NCBI RefSeq assembly: GCF_048820895.1
Contig: NZ_JBMERQ010000002.1
Coordinates: 682,001-746,000 of the forward strand
Length of the DNA stretch: 64,000 nucleotides
Source of the DNA: Cribrihabitans_A neustonicus
GTDB taxonomy: Bacteria > Pseudomonadota > Alphaproteobacteria > Rhodobacterales > Rhodobacteraceae
Direction: 5' to 3'
Positions within the stretch are counted from its first letter, which is position 1. Every line of letters starts with the position of its first letter. Below the pieces are notes generated by a model. That model saw nothing but the letters and a program-made list of their open reading frames with translations, ran no database searches and was not told where the DNA came from. The translations under genes were made by a program, and so were the position numbers. Shown piece after piece: positions 25,536 to 33,976 of the stretch.

Positions 25536-26672
25536 ATGTATGTCGCAGTGAAAGGCGGCGAGCGGGCGATAGAAAACGCCCACGCCTGGCTCGCCGAGGA
25601 GCGCCGCGGCGACACCGGCGTGGCCGAGCTGAGCCTCGCCCAGATCCGCGGGCAGCTGAGCCTCGCGGTGAACAGGGTGATGGCCGAGGGCTCGCTCTAC
25701 GATCCCGATTTGGCGGCGCTGGCGATCAAGCAGGCGCGCGGCGACCTGATCGAGGCGATCTTCCTGATCCGCGCGTACCGCACCACTCTGCCGCGGCTAG
25801 GGAACTCGGAGCCGATCGAGACCGCGGAGATGGTCTGCGACCGGCGCATTTCGGCGATCTTCAAGGACGCGCCGGGCGGTCAGGTGCTGGGGCCGACCTT
25901 CGATTACACCCACCGGCTGCTGGATTTCAAACTGGCGGCCGGGGGCCATGTGCCGGAGGCGCCGGTGGCGGACATCCCGGAACCTCCGGCGGGTGCCGCT
26001 CCGGGCACCGCCCCGCATGTCACCAGTTTCCTGCAGGATGAGGACGTGATCGAGTGCGAGCCCGCCTCGGACACCGAACCGGGCGATCTCACCCGCGCGC
26101 CGATGGAGTATCCGACGGACCGGGCCCTGCGGCTGCAGGCGCTAGCACGCGGCGACGAGGGCTTCCTGCTGGGCATCGCCTATTCGACTCAGCGCGGCTA
26201 TGCGCGCAGCCACGCTTTTGTGGGCGAGCTGCGCATCGGCACAGTACCGGTGGAGATGGAGATCCCCGAACTCGGCTTCGCCATCGAGGTTGGCGAGGTT
26301 GAGCTCACCGAATGCGAGACAGTGAACCAGTTCAAGGGCTCCAAATCGCAGCCGCCGCAGTTCACCCGGGGCTACGGTCTGGTCTTCGGCCAATCGGAGC
26401 GCAAGGCTATCGCCATGGCGCTCACTGACCGGGCGCTGCGCTGGAAGGAGCTGGGCGAGGATAACCTGGGCGCGCCCGCGCAGGGTGAGGAATTCGTGCT
26501 GAGCCATGCCGACAACATCCAGGCGACCGGCTTTCTCGAGCACATCAAACTGCCGCATTACGTCGATTTCCAGGCCGAGCTGGAGCTGCTGCGCAAGCTG
26601 CGCCGCGCGGCCGGGGCCAAAACAAGCGCCGGGGAGGCTGACGCCATGCAGGCGGGGGAGGCAGCGGAATGA
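25536..26672 (+). CDS. phnI: Alpha-D-ribose 1-methylphosphonate 5-triphosphate synthase subunit PhnI
   Basis: This 378-residue subunit provides the nucleosidase activity that displaces adenine from ATP with phosphonate. MYVAVKGGERAIENAH is the standard PhnI start. LSLAQIRGQLSLAVNRVMAEGSLYDP, GDEGFLLGIAYSTQRGYARSHAF and SHADNIQATGFLEHIKLPHYVDFQAEL are near-invariant in the family. The ATG lies 4 bases past the phnH stop. A 93-base gap with a hairpin separates it from phnJ. Confidence 0.96.
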   Translation: MYVAVKGGERAIENAHAWLAEERRGDTGVAELSLAQIRGQLSLAVNRVMAEGSLYDPDLAALAIKQARGDLIEAIFLIRAYRTTLPRLGNSEPIETAEMVCDRRISAIFKDAPGGQVLGPTFDYTHRLLDFKLAAGGHVPEAPVADIPEPPAGAAPGTAPHVTSFLQDEDVIECEPASDTEPGDLTRAPMEYPTDRALRLQALARGDEGFLLGIAYSTQRGYARSHAFVGELRIGTVPVEMEIPELGFAIEVGEVELTECETVNQFKGSKSQPPQFTRGYGLVFGQSERKAIAMALTDRALRWKELGEDNLGAPAQGEEFVLSHADNIQATGFLEHIKLPHYVDFQAELELLRKLRRAAGAKTSAGEADAMQAGEAAE

Positions 26673-26704
26673 TTCGCCAGCGTCCCGCCGCACCGGCCTT
26701 CGGC

Positions 26705-26723
26705 GCCCGGCGCGCAGCCGGGC
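26705..26723 (+). other. Intercistronic hairpin phnI-phnJ
   Basis: GCCCGGC (26705-26711) pairs perfectly with GCCGGGC (26717-26723) around a 5-nt loop. Further on, TGTCC/GGACA can pair just before the phnJ ATG. There is no T-run, so it is unlikely to be a strong terminator. It may set mRNA stability or ribosome loading. Confidence 0.45.
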
Positions 26724-26765
26724 AATCCACTGCAGCAGGCCTCCTGTCCGAAAAAGGGACAACCC

Positions 26766-27623
26766 ATGTCTGACTACAACTTCGCCTACCTCGACGAGCA
26801 GACCAAGCGGATGATCCGCCGCGCGATCCTGAAGGGGCTCGCGGTGCCGGGCTATCAGGTGCCATTCGCCAGCCGTGAAATGCCGATGCCCTATGGCTGG
26901 GGCACCGGCGGGGTGCAGGTCACCGCCGCCACGCTCACGCCCGAAGACACGCTGAAGGTGATCGACCAGGGCGCAGACGACACGACGAACGCGGTTTCGA
27001 TCCGCAGGTTCTTCGAGAAAACCGCGGCAATCGCCACGACGGAGGAGACCGCCAGGGCCAGCGTCATCCAGACCCGCCACCGCATCCCCGAGACGCCGCT
27101 TCGGGAGGATCAGATTCTGGTATACCAGGTTCCGATCCCGGAGCCCCTGAGGTTCCTGGAACCACGCGAAACCGAGACCCGCAAAATGCACGCTTTGCAG
27201 GAATACGGGCTCATGCACGTGAAGCTTTACGAGGACATCAGCCGCCACGGCGCCATCGCCACATCTTACGCATATCCGGTGATGACGGCGGACCGCTACG
27301 TGATGGACCCATCGCCGATCCCCAAGTTCGACAACCCCAAGCTGGAAAGTGCCGCGATCCAGCTGTTCGGCGCGGGCCGCGAGCAGCGCATCTACGCGTT
27401 GCCGCCCTACACAAAAGTGGTGAGCCTCGATTTCGAGGACTTCCCTTTTGACCCCTCCCGGGCCGGGCACGCTTGCGCGCTTTGCGCGGCGGAGGACAGC
27501 TACCTGGACGAGGTGATCCTGGATGACGCGGGCGGGCGGATGTTCGTCTGCTCCGACACCGACTATTGCCGCGGCCGCCGCGCGGAGGGGCACCGCGGCC
27601 ATCTGGCCGGGGAGGGCGGCTGA
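26766..27623 (+). CDS. phnJ: Alpha-D-ribose 1-methylphosphonate 5-phosphate C-P lyase
   Basis: This 285-residue radical SAM enzyme cleaves the C-P bond, releasing methane or another hydrocarbon from ribose-1-phosphonate 5-phosphate. The four conserved cysteines are C237, C240, C262 and C268 (CX2CX21CX5C), the PhnJ-specific cluster pattern. G29 in PGYQVPF matches E. coli Gly32, the proposed glycyl radical. YNFAYLDEQTKRMIRRA and YVMDPSPIPKFDNPK are nearly identical across the family. All catalytic residues are present, so it should be active. Confidence 0.98.
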   Translation: MSDYNFAYLDEQTKRMIRRAILKGLAVPGYQVPFASREMPMPYGWGTGGVQVTAATLTPEDTLKVIDQGADDTTNAVSIRRFFEKTAAIATTEETARASVIQTRHRIPETPLREDQILVYQVPIPEPLRFLEPRETETRKMHALQEYGLMHVKLYEDISRHGAIATSYAYPVMTADRYVMDPSPIPKFDNPKLESAAIQLFGAGREQRIYALPPYTKVVSLDFEDFPFDPSRAGHACALCAAEDSYLDEVILDDAGGRMFVCSDTDYCRGRRAEGHRGHLAGEGG

Positions 27624-27656
27624 TGCTGGGCGGGACAAAGAATTTGCAGAAGTTAT

Positions 27657-27682
27657 GCCCGGATCTTCTTAAAAATCCGGGC
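27657..27682 (+). other. Intercistronic hairpin phnJ-phnK
   Basis: GCCCGGAT (27657-27664) pairs perfectly with ATCCGGGC (27675-27682) around a 10-nt AT-rich loop. It lies in the 73-base gap after phnJ, 14 bases before the phnK ATG, with the phnK ribosome site (GGGAGG) just past the stem. A partial terminator or mRNA-processing element is possible. Confidence 0.5.
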
Positions 27683-27696
27683 GCGGGAGGCACGCG

Positions 27697-28467
27697 ATGA
27701 GACCTTTGCTGGACGTCAGGAATCTGACGCGGATGTATGGCCCTCGCGTAGGCTGCGCAGATGTGAGTTTTACGCTCTACCCCGGTGAGGTGATGGGGAT
27801 CGTCGGTGAAAGCGGTTCGGGCAAGTCGACGCTGTTGAACTGCCTCGCGGGTCATCTTGCGCCGGACGGTGGCGAGGTGATCTATGACACCCGCACTGAC
27901 GGGCCGGTCGACACAGTCACCATGGCCGAGCCTGCACGGCGGATGCTGGGGCGCACCGACTGGGCCTTCGTGCATCAGCACGCCCGCGACGGCTTGCGCA
28001 TGCAGGTAAGCGCAGGCGGCAACATCGGCGAGCGCCTGATGGCCGCGGGCGCGCGCCACTATGGCGAAATCCGCACCCGGGCCGCGGACTGGCTGGAACG
28101 GGTGGAGATCGCGGAGGCCCGCATTGGCGACCGGCCGTCGGAGTATTCCGGCGGCATGCAGCAGCGGCTGCAGATCGCCCGCAACCTGGTGAGCGGCCCT
28201 CGGCTGGTGTTCATGGACGAGCCGACCGGCGGGCTGGATGTCTCGGTGCAGGCGCGGCTTCTGGATCTCCTGCGCGGGCTGGTGCGCGGCATGGGGCTTT
28301 CGGCCATCATCGTGACCCATGACCTCGCCGTGGTGCGCCTGCTGGCGAGCCGGCTGATGGTGATGAAGGACGGCCGGGTAGTGGAAACCGGTCTCACCGA
28401 CCAGGTGCTGGACGACCCCCAGCACGCCTATACCCAGCTGCTGGTTTCCAGCGTGCTGCAGGCCTGA
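27697..28467 (+). CDS. phnK: C-P lyase ABC-type ATPase PhnK
   Basis: This 256-residue ATPase associates with the PhnGHIJ core rather than a membrane permease. Walker A is GESGSGKST, the signature YSGGMQQRLQIARNL, and Walker B LVFMDEPTGGLD. TRMYGPRVGCADVSFTLYPG at the N-terminus is PhnK-like. It starts 14 bases after the hairpin and is followed by phnL after 11 bases. Confidence 0.95.
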   Translation: MRPLLDVRNLTRMYGPRVGCADVSFTLYPGEVMGIVGESGSGKSTLLNCLAGHLAPDGGEVIYDTRTDGPVDTVTMAEPARRMLGRTDWAFVHQHARDGLRMQVSAGGNIGERLMAAGARHYGEIRTRAADWLERVEIAEARIGDRPSEYSGGMQQRLQIARNLVSGPRLVFMDEPTGGLDVSVQARLLDLLRGLVRGMGLSAIIVTHDLAVVRLLASRLMVMKDGRVVETGLTDQVLDDPQHAYTQLLVSSVLQA

Positions 28468-28478
28468 GGAGCAGCCCG

Positions 28479-29162
28479 ATGATCGAACTGGAAAACGTCT
28501 CCAAAAGCTTCACCTTGCACAACCAGGGCGGCGCGGTGATCCGGGTGCTGGAGGACGCGTCGCTGAGTGTGGCGCCCGGTGAATGCGTGGGCCTCACCGG
28601 TGCTTCCGGAGCAGGGAAATCGACGCTGATGCGGCTGATCTACGGCAACTACCTTGCGGCCTCGGGCCGGGTTTCGGTGGGCGGGGTCGATGTGGCCCGC
28701 GCCGAGCCGCGCGAGATCCTGGAACTGCGCCGCACCACGCTGGGCTATGTCAGCCAGTTCCTGCGCGTGGTGCCGCGGGTGCCGGCGCTGGAGGTGGTGG
28801 CGGAGCCGCTGCTGGCCGCCGGAGCGCCTGCCGCGGAGGCCCGCGACAGGGCGGCGGCGCTTTTGGCCCGGCTCAACGTGCCCGAACGGCTTTGGGGGCT
28901 GAGCCCGACCACCTTCTCGGGCGGCGAGCAGCAGCGGGTGAACATCGCGCGCGGCTTTGCCTACGGCTATCCGGCGCTGCTGCTGGACGAACCGACCGCC
29001 AGCCTCGACGCCCGGAACCGCGAAGCGGTGCTAGAGCTGATCGGGGCCGCCCGCGAGTGCGGCGCTGCGGTCCTTGGCATCTTTCACGACGCCGGCGCCC
29101 GCGAGCGGGTCTGCACCCGCTTTGTGGATGTGCCGGGATTTTCGCCGGGGGCAGCGGCATGA
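28479..29162 (+). CDS. phnL: C-P lyase ABC-type ATPase PhnL
   Basis: This 227-residue ATPase is the second of the C-P lyase system. Walker A is GASGAGKSTLMRLIYGNYL, the signature FSGGEQQRVNIARGF, and Walker B ALLLDEPTASLD. KSFTLHNQGGAVIRVLEDAS near the start and SQFLRVVPRVPALEVVAEPL are characteristic of PhnL. It overlaps phnN by 4 bases. Confidence 0.95.
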   Translation: MIELENVSKSFTLHNQGGAVIRVLEDASLSVAPGECVGLTGASGAGKSTLMRLIYGNYLAASGRVSVGGVDVARAEPREILELRRTTLGYVSQFLRVVPRVPALEVVAEPLLAAGAPAAEARDRAAALLARLNVPERLWGLSPTTFSGGEQQRVNIARGFAYGYPALLLDEPTASLDARNREAVLELIGAARECGAAVLGIFHDAGARERVCTRFVDVPGFSPGAAA

Positions 29163-29728
29163 GCCCTCCGCGGGATGCACCCCGGGAAGCCCCGGTGATT
29201 GCCGTCGTGGGCCCTTCCGGTGCGGGCAAGGACAGCCTGATGCTGGAGCTCTCCCAGGCGGTGCCGGGGCTGCGCCGGGTGCGCCGGGTGATCACCCGGG
29301 CGCCGGAGGCAGGCGGCGAGAATTACCGGGCGGTGAGCGTGGCGGAATTCTCAGCATTGGCGGAAGCAGACGCTTTTGCACTGCACTGGCAGGCGCATGG
29401 GCTGCACTATGGCATCCCGCGGGAGATCGGGGACCTGCGCATGGGCGCGGCGGGGGTGCTGGTGAACCTCTCGCGCGGGGTGCTGCCGGAGGCGCAGGCG
29501 CGGTTCGGCAATCTCATCGTGCTCTCGGTCAGCGCCGCGCCCGGGGTGCTGGCGGCGCGGCTCGCGGCCAGGGGCCGTGAGGCGGGGGCAGCGCTGGAAG
29601 GCCGCCTTGCACGGGCCGCCTGCCGCCTGCCACCGGGCCTCGCCTGCGTGCACGAGATCGACAACAGCGGCCGCCTTGCGGATGCGGTGGCCGCCGCCGT
29701 CGCGGCGCTTCAGCCGGAGAGGGGGTAG
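29159..29728 (+). CDS. phnN: Ribose 1,5-bisphosphate phosphokinase
   Basis: This 189-residue guanylate-kinase-like enzyme phosphorylates ribose 1,5-bisphosphate to PRPP, salvaging the sugar left by C-P lyase. The P-loop is VVGPSGAGKDSLM. RRVITRAPEAGGENYRAVS and ALHWQAHGLHYGIP are PhnN hallmarks. ATG 29159 lies within the phnL stop. Its 3' end overlaps the convergent DUF1045 gene by 19 bases. Confidence 0.94.
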   Translation: MSPPRDAPREAPVIAVVGPSGAGKDSLMLELSQAVPGLRRVRRVITRAPEAGGENYRAVSVAEFSALAEADAFALHWQAHGLHYGIPREIGDLRMGAAGVLVNLSRGVLPEAQARFGNLIVLSVSAAPGVLAARLAARGREAGAALEGRLARAACRLPPGLACVHEIDNSGRLADAVAAAVAALQPERG

Positions 29729-30390
29729 CGGTGGACCAGGTGGAACCGCCCGTCCGGCGCCTCGCCTGCCAGTGCCAGATCGCGGATTTCCAGCGGCGCG
29801 GGCAGGAGCGGCAGGAGCTGCGCCGTGAGCGCGGCCTCCACCGCGGGCAGCTCGGGCTTCGGCAGCTTGCCGGTCAGAGTGATGTGGAAGCGGAACTGGT
29901 CCAGCACGTAAGGGTAGCCCCAGCGGGTGAGGTTCGCCTCCTGCGCGGGCGTAAGCCCGGCGGCACGGCGGCGCGCTGCCTCGGCTTCGGACGCGGGAGC
30001 GCGGAAGCGGTCGAGCCCGGTGACCCACTCGGCGGCCAGCGCATTCAGCGCCGCTTCGCAGCCCACGGGGCGCAGGGCCAGGAAGCGGCCCATCCGCGCC
30101 AGCTGCAAGCCCTCGAGCGTCACCGGCGCCGTGCGTGCGGCGAGCGTGGCGCAAGCGTCTTTCAGCGCGGCAAGGGTTTCTCCTTCGGCGAGGCGCATCG
30201 GCGGCTTGACAGTGGCGTGCAGACCGTATCTGCGCGGCACCGCGCTGAGCGCCGGCACATTCAGCCCCGCGGCTTCAGGATGCGGCAGCACCTCCCCCGC
30301 CTCCAAATCCCAGCCGAGCCAGGCCGAAGCAAAGCGGCACCATTCCGCCGCCCGGGGCGGCGCGTAATAGATCGCATATCGCGTGAATGT
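29710..30390 (-). CDS. DUF1045 phosphonate-metabolism protein (2H phosphoesterase-like)
   Basis: This 226-residue protein belongs to a family repeatedly found inside phn clusters. YGLHATVKPPMRL and FRFHITLTGKL contain the two H-x-T motifs of the 2H phosphodiesterase/RNA-ligase-like fold, so a cyclic phosphodiester of ribose is a reasonable substrate guess, comparable to the step PhnP performs elsewhere. GTG 30390 is chosen because AGGAGG lies 6 bases upstream and gives VTFTRYAIYYAPP; an ATG at 30420 is in frame but lacks that site. It runs against the phn operon, overlaps phnN and is divergent from phnM. Confidence 0.85.
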   Translation of the reverse strand, partial: TFTRYAIYYAPPRAAEWCRFASAWLGWDLEAGEVLPHPEAAGLNVPALSAVPRRYGLHATVKPPMRLAEGETLAALKDACATLAARTAPVTLEGLQLARMGRFLALRPVGCEAALNALAAEWVTGLDRFRAPASEAEAARRRAAGLTPAQEANLTRWGYPYVLDQFRFHITLTGKLPKPELPAVEAALTAQLLPLLPAPLEIRDLALAGEAPDGRFHLVHRYPLSG

Positions 30391-30443
30391 CACAATGGCC
30401 TCCTGAGCGCGGCCTTCCATAGCTCGAAAGATGTGTAACCCAG

Positions 30444-31586
30444 ATGACAGAAGAGTTGATCCTTGCCAATGCCACGCTGGTCCTGCCCGAGGGCCTGAGC
30501 CGCGGCTGCGTGAAGGTTGCCCATGGACGGATTGCCGCGCTGGACAGCGGGGCCGCGGTGCCTGCGGGCGCGGTGGACTGTGAGGGCGATTTCCTCTGCC
30601 CCGGGCTGGTGGAGCTGCATACCGATAATCTGGAGCGCCACATTCAGCCGCGCCCCGGGGTCGGCTGGCCGCATGGCGCGGCGCTGCTGGCGCATGATGC
30701 GGAGCTCGCGGGCACCGGCATCACCACGGTGTTCGACGCCATGCGTGTGGGGTCTATCCTCCGCAAGGAAAGCCGCTATGGCGCCTATGCCCGGAAGCTG
30801 GCCACCGAGCTGCTGGCGCTGCGCAGCACCGGCGCGCTGAAGATTTCCCACTTCCTGCATCTGCGGGCCGAGGTCTGCTCGGACACCCTGGTGGAGGAGC
30901 TGGACGCTTTCGGCCCCGAGGACCGGGTCGGGCTGGTCTCCCTGATGGATCACACGCCGGGGCAGCGGCAGTTCCGCGACCTCTCCAAGCTGGAAGCCTA
31001 TGTGAAAGGGAAGCACGGCTTTGACGATGCGGGCTTTACCGCGCACGTCGCACATCTGAAGGCCCTGCGCGAGGCGAATGGCGACCGGCACGAAGCCGCG
31101 GCGGTGGCGGCGGCGGCGCGGTTCGGCGCGGTGCTGGCGAGCCACGACGACACCACCGCGGAGCAGGTCGCGGTTTCGGCAGGCTATGGCATCCGGCTGG
31201 CGGAGTTCCCCACCACGGTGGAAGCGGCGCGGGCGTGCCATGGGGCGGGCATAAAGGTAATGATGGGCGCGCCGAACCTGATCCGCGGCAGCTCGCATTC
31301 GGGCAATGTGGCAGCGGCAGAGCTGGCGGGGCTGGAGCTTTTGGACATCCTGTCCTCGGACTATGTGCCCGCCGGGCTCCTGATAGCGGCGGTGCAGCTG
31401 GGCGAGCAATGGGGCGACATGGCGCGCGGTCTGGCCACCGTGACCCGGGCGCCGGCCGAGGCGGCCGGCCTTGCGGACCGAGGGCGCATCGCGCCGGGGC
31501 TGCGGGCCGACCTGATCCGCTTCCGCTTGTGCGGCGGGGTGCCTGCCCTGCGCGGGGTCTGGAGCCGCGGCGCGCGGGTGGCGTAA
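30444..31586 (+). CDS. phnM: Alpha-D-ribose 1-methylphosphonate 5-triphosphate diphosphatase
   Basis: This 380-residue amidohydrolase-fold enzyme removes diphosphate from the PhnI product to give the PhnJ substrate. FLCPGLVELHTDNLERHIQPRPGV carries the metal-binding H-x-D-N-x-E set. SLMDHTPGQRQFRD, LASHDDTTAEQ and GAPNLIRGSSHSGN are PhnM-specific. It is separated from phnN by the antiparallel DUF1045 gene, with only 53 bases between the two starts. It therefore needs its own promoter in that gap or within DUF1045. Confidence 0.95.
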   Translation: MTEELILANATLVLPEGLSRGCVKVAHGRIAALDSGAAVPAGAVDCEGDFLCPGLVELHTDNLERHIQPRPGVGWPHGAALLAHDAELAGTGITTVFDAMRVGSILRKESRYGAYARKLATELLALRSTGALKISHFLHLRAEVCSDTLVEELDAFGPEDRVGLVSLMDHTPGQRQFRDLSKLEAYVKGKHGFDDAGFTAHVAHLKALREANGDRHEAAAVAAAARFGAVLASHDDTTAEQVAVSAGYGIRLAEFPTTVEAARACHGAGIKVMMGAPNLIRGSSHSGNVAAAELAGLELLDILSSDYVPAGLLIAAVQLGEQWGDMARGLATVTRAPAEAAGLADRGRIAPGLRADLIRFRLCGGVPALRGVWSRGARVA

Positions 31587-31605
31587 GGCGCGCGCGGCGC
31601 CGGGC

Positions 31606-32085
31606 TCAGCCCGCGCGGTAGAACATGTAGCGGCCGGGCTGGATGCCCCCGGGGCCTGCGATTTCCTCGAACCCCGTGAGCGGCTGGCCCGAAACGATGA
31701 TCCCGCCCGGTGCCATCACCTGCGCAATTGCGGGCGACAGCGCGGCGGCTTCGGCCACGTCCTTTTCCTTCACGCCGAAGCCGAAGTCGTAATGCGCCAG
31801 CGCAATCCGGTGGCCGGAGGCGGCAAGGCGTTCGAGCATCGGCCGCGCTTCGCCCTGCAAAAAGTCCTGCTCGGGCGGCACGCAGGAGGGGTGGCATTGC
31901 AGCACCCGGTCGATCACCCAGATCCGGCGCTCCGGCAGGATCTGGCGCAGGTGGTCGTAGCTGCGGCCGTTGCCAAGTCCTAGGTCGAGCGCGTCGCCCT
32001 GGATGGCGGCGCTTTCCCGTGCGGCCCAGTTAAGCCCGTCGCGCTGGGCGGTGAGCCGCCGCAGCATGGACTCGAGTCGGCTCAT
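31606..32085 (-). CDS. Small SAM-dependent methyltransferase-like protein
   Basis: This 159-residue protein has GDALDLGLGNGRSYDHLRQI (about 29-48) as SAM motif I and RRIWVIDRVLQCHPSC as motif II. FGFGVKEKD and MAPGGIIVSGQPL follow as later core strands. It is shorter than most class I enzymes. It is the last gene of a seven-gene minus-strand operon and overlaps the deacetylase gene by 4 bases, so it probably modifies the same glycan or lipid. Acceptor unknown. Confidence 0.75.
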   Translation of the reverse strand: MSRLESMLRRLTAQRDGLNWAARESAAIQGDALDLGLGNGRSYDHLRQILPERRIWVIDRVLQCHPSCVPPEQDFLQGEARPMLERLAASGHRIALAHYDFGFGVKEKDVAEAAALSPAIAQVMAPGGIIVSGQPLTGFEEIAGPGGIQPGRYMFYRAG

Positions 32086-32843
32086 GCGCTCATCCTTTCG
32101 TCGTAGACCCAAGCCTCGCCCGGCCCGGCCAGAAGCCGGGCGGCCAGGGCTTCGGTGAACTCCCAGACCGCATCGTCCTGCGCCAGGTGGTGGGTGAGGA
32201 TCCCGTAAGGCTCGCCGCTGTCGGCTTCGCCCAGGCGGCGGTCGCGCAGTTGGCGGGCGGCCTGGCGGATCAGCTCCGCAGGCGGCAGCAGGCTGCGTCC
32301 CGCGCGCCAGGCGATGGGGTCGAGATGCGTGTTCACCCGCAAGAGCCCCGGCGCGGGCTTGGCGGCGCTGCGCGGGGTGAAGGCGGAAACCGCGGTATAG
32401 CCCGCGCCCGCCAGCCAAGGCAGCATCCGCGCATCCATCCGGTTCCAGGGCGGCACGAACATTGGCCGCAGGCTGGGGCCGAACAGTTCGCGCAGGCAGC
32501 CAAGCCCGCGCTCGGCCTCTTCCAGCAGCATATCCAGCGGGCGGTGGGCGCCGAACTCGGCCTTTTTCTCGCCCGCAGGAGCGTGGTTCTGATGCGCCCA
32601 GCCGTGCACCACCGGGATCAGCTGCGGGTTTTCACGGGTAAAGCGGGCAAGGTCGGGCGTGGCGCCTTGCGGAATGACCGCCAGATGCACGGGCAGGTCC
32701 AGCTTTTCGGACAGCGCGGCGAGCCGGTCCAGCTCCGCCGATTGAGCCATCGCGTCATCGTCCCGCCACCACAGGGGCAGAGTCTTCCCCGCCGCTTGCC
32801 AGTGCGCCAGCTCCCTATCCAGCTCGCTCCAGTCTGGTGTCAT
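32082..32843 (-). CDS. Polysaccharide deacetylase (NodB/CE4)-fold protein
   Basis: This 253-residue protein has PLWWRDDDAM (D28-D30) in place of the usual TFDDG, HGWAHQNH (H80, H84, H87) as the metal-binding histidine motif, and RPMFVPPWNRMD as motif 3. LLRVNTHLDPIAW and YGILTHHLAQDD complete a plausible catalytic face. The divergent motifs leave the substrate uncertain; deacetylation of an amino sugar is the default guess. ATG 32843 overlaps the upstream glycosyltransferase. No signal peptide is visible, so a cytoplasmic lipid-linked or nucleotide sugar intermediate may be the target. Confidence 0.75.
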   Translation of the reverse strand: MTPDWSELDRELAHWQAAGKTLPLWWRDDDAMAQSAELDRLAALSEKLDLPVHLAVIPQGATPDLARFTRENPQLIPVVHGWAHQNHAPAGEKKAEFGAHRPLDMLLEEAERGLGCLRELFGPSLRPMFVPPWNRMDARMLPWLAGAGYTAVSAFTPRSAAKPAPGLLRVNTHLDPIAWRAGRSLLPPAELIRQAARQLRDRRLGEADSGEPYGILTHHLAQDDAVWEFTEALAARLLAGPGEAWVYDERMSA

Positions 32844-33976
32844 GCACGCTCCCCCAGAAGTCCCGCAGCAATCTCCACCGTCCAAGCGGCGCCGTCAAAC
32901 CGGAAACCGCCCGCGGTCCGCTCCGGGGCCCGCATGGCAGCCCTGAGCGCAGCGCATAGGTTCTGCGGGGTCAGGTCCGCGGATTTCAGCACTGCGATCC
33001 CGTCCAGCGGCGCGAGGCTTTCGGCGCGCAGGGTCTGCTCGGTCTCGCTGCCGGCATCAAACGGCACCAGCACCGCGGGGGTGCCCGCCTGCAAGAGGTC
33101 GAGCGCGGTGTTGTAGCCGCACATGCTGACCGAGGCGGCAGCGCCGCTTAGCATCTGGCGGAAATCGGGTCGCGCGGGCTCCAGGATCGCAGGGGAGGGG
33201 TGCTCGCTGAGCGCTGCGATCCGCGCCGCCGCATCGCTGCCGCCGACCAGCAGGCGCCAGCGGTGCTCGGGCATCATCCCGGCAGCTTCCAGCGCGCAGG
33301 CAAACAGCGCATCGCCCACGGCGCCGCCGCCGGCGCTGACCAGAATTTCGCCCGTGCCAGCGCCTTCGGGGTGCGGGCCTGCGGGGGCGGAGGCGGCATA
33401 GCCGGTGTAGCGCAGCTTCTCCGCCAGCATCGGGGAGACCGGCCAGCTTGTCTCAAGCTTGGTGGCAGCGGGGTCGGAATGCACCAGCACCGCGTCGTAA
33501 TGGGCGGCGATCACCGCATCGGCGGCCTCGGCTTTCTGCGGCTTTGAGGGCGGCGCCAGGATGTCGCGCACCGAGGCCAGCACCACCGGGCGGCGCGGAA
33601 GTCGGCCCGCGGCCTCCAGGAGCGCCAGGAACTCGGATGCGAGGGAGCGGCGGCCGAAAGGGTAGAGCTCGGTGATCAGCACGTCGGGCTGCATGTCCCG
33701 GAGTGCGGCGAGAAGCGCTGTGCTGCGCCGGGCGAGATAGTCCCCGTCGGCCAGTTCACCGCTTTCACCGAGAAGCCGGGTGAACGCCACCCCGTCCGAA
33801 CGCAGCGGCGGCAGCTGGACCAGATCGACGCCGGTGTGGTCAAGCTGCGGCGCCGGGAAACCGCCGGAGGCGACGCGCACCGTATGGCCTTCGGCGGCGA
33901 AGGCGCGGCCCAGGGTCAGCGCGCGGGACAGATGCCCGGTGCCAAGGAGGTGAGTGACCGCGATCAGAACTTTCAT
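32840..33976 (-). CDS. GT-B glycosyltransferase, MurG/GT28-like
   Basis: This 378-residue protein starts with MKVLIAVTHLLGTGHLSRAL, the G-x-G-H loop that binds the acceptor/phosphate in MurG-like enzymes. The C-terminal domain includes ILVSAGGGAVGD and SVSMCGYNTALDLLQAGTPAVLVPF, the nucleotide-sugar site. ATG 33976 is preferred; the longer open frame upstream is the neighbouring gene's other frame. It is coupled by 4-base overlaps on both sides. It probably transfers a sugar to a lipid or glycan at the membrane face; donor unknown. Confidence 0.82.
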   Translation of the reverse strand: MKVLIAVTHLLGTGHLSRALTLGRAFAAEGHTVRVASGGFPAPQLDHTGVDLVQLPPLRSDGVAFTRLLGESGELADGDYLARRSTALLAALRDMQPDVLITELYPFGRRSLASEFLALLEAAGRLPRRPVVLASVRDILAPPSKPQKAEAADAVIAAHYDAVLVHSDPAATKLETSWPVSPMLAEKLRYTGYAASAPAGPHPEGAGTGEILVSAGGGAVGDALFACALEAAGMMPEHRWRLLVGGSDAAARIAALSEHPSPAILEPARPDFRQMLSGAAASVSMCGYNTALDLLQAGTPAVLVPFDAGSETEQTLRAESLAPLDGIAVLKSADLTPQNLCAALRAAMRAPERTAGGFRFDGAAWTVEIAAGLLGERA

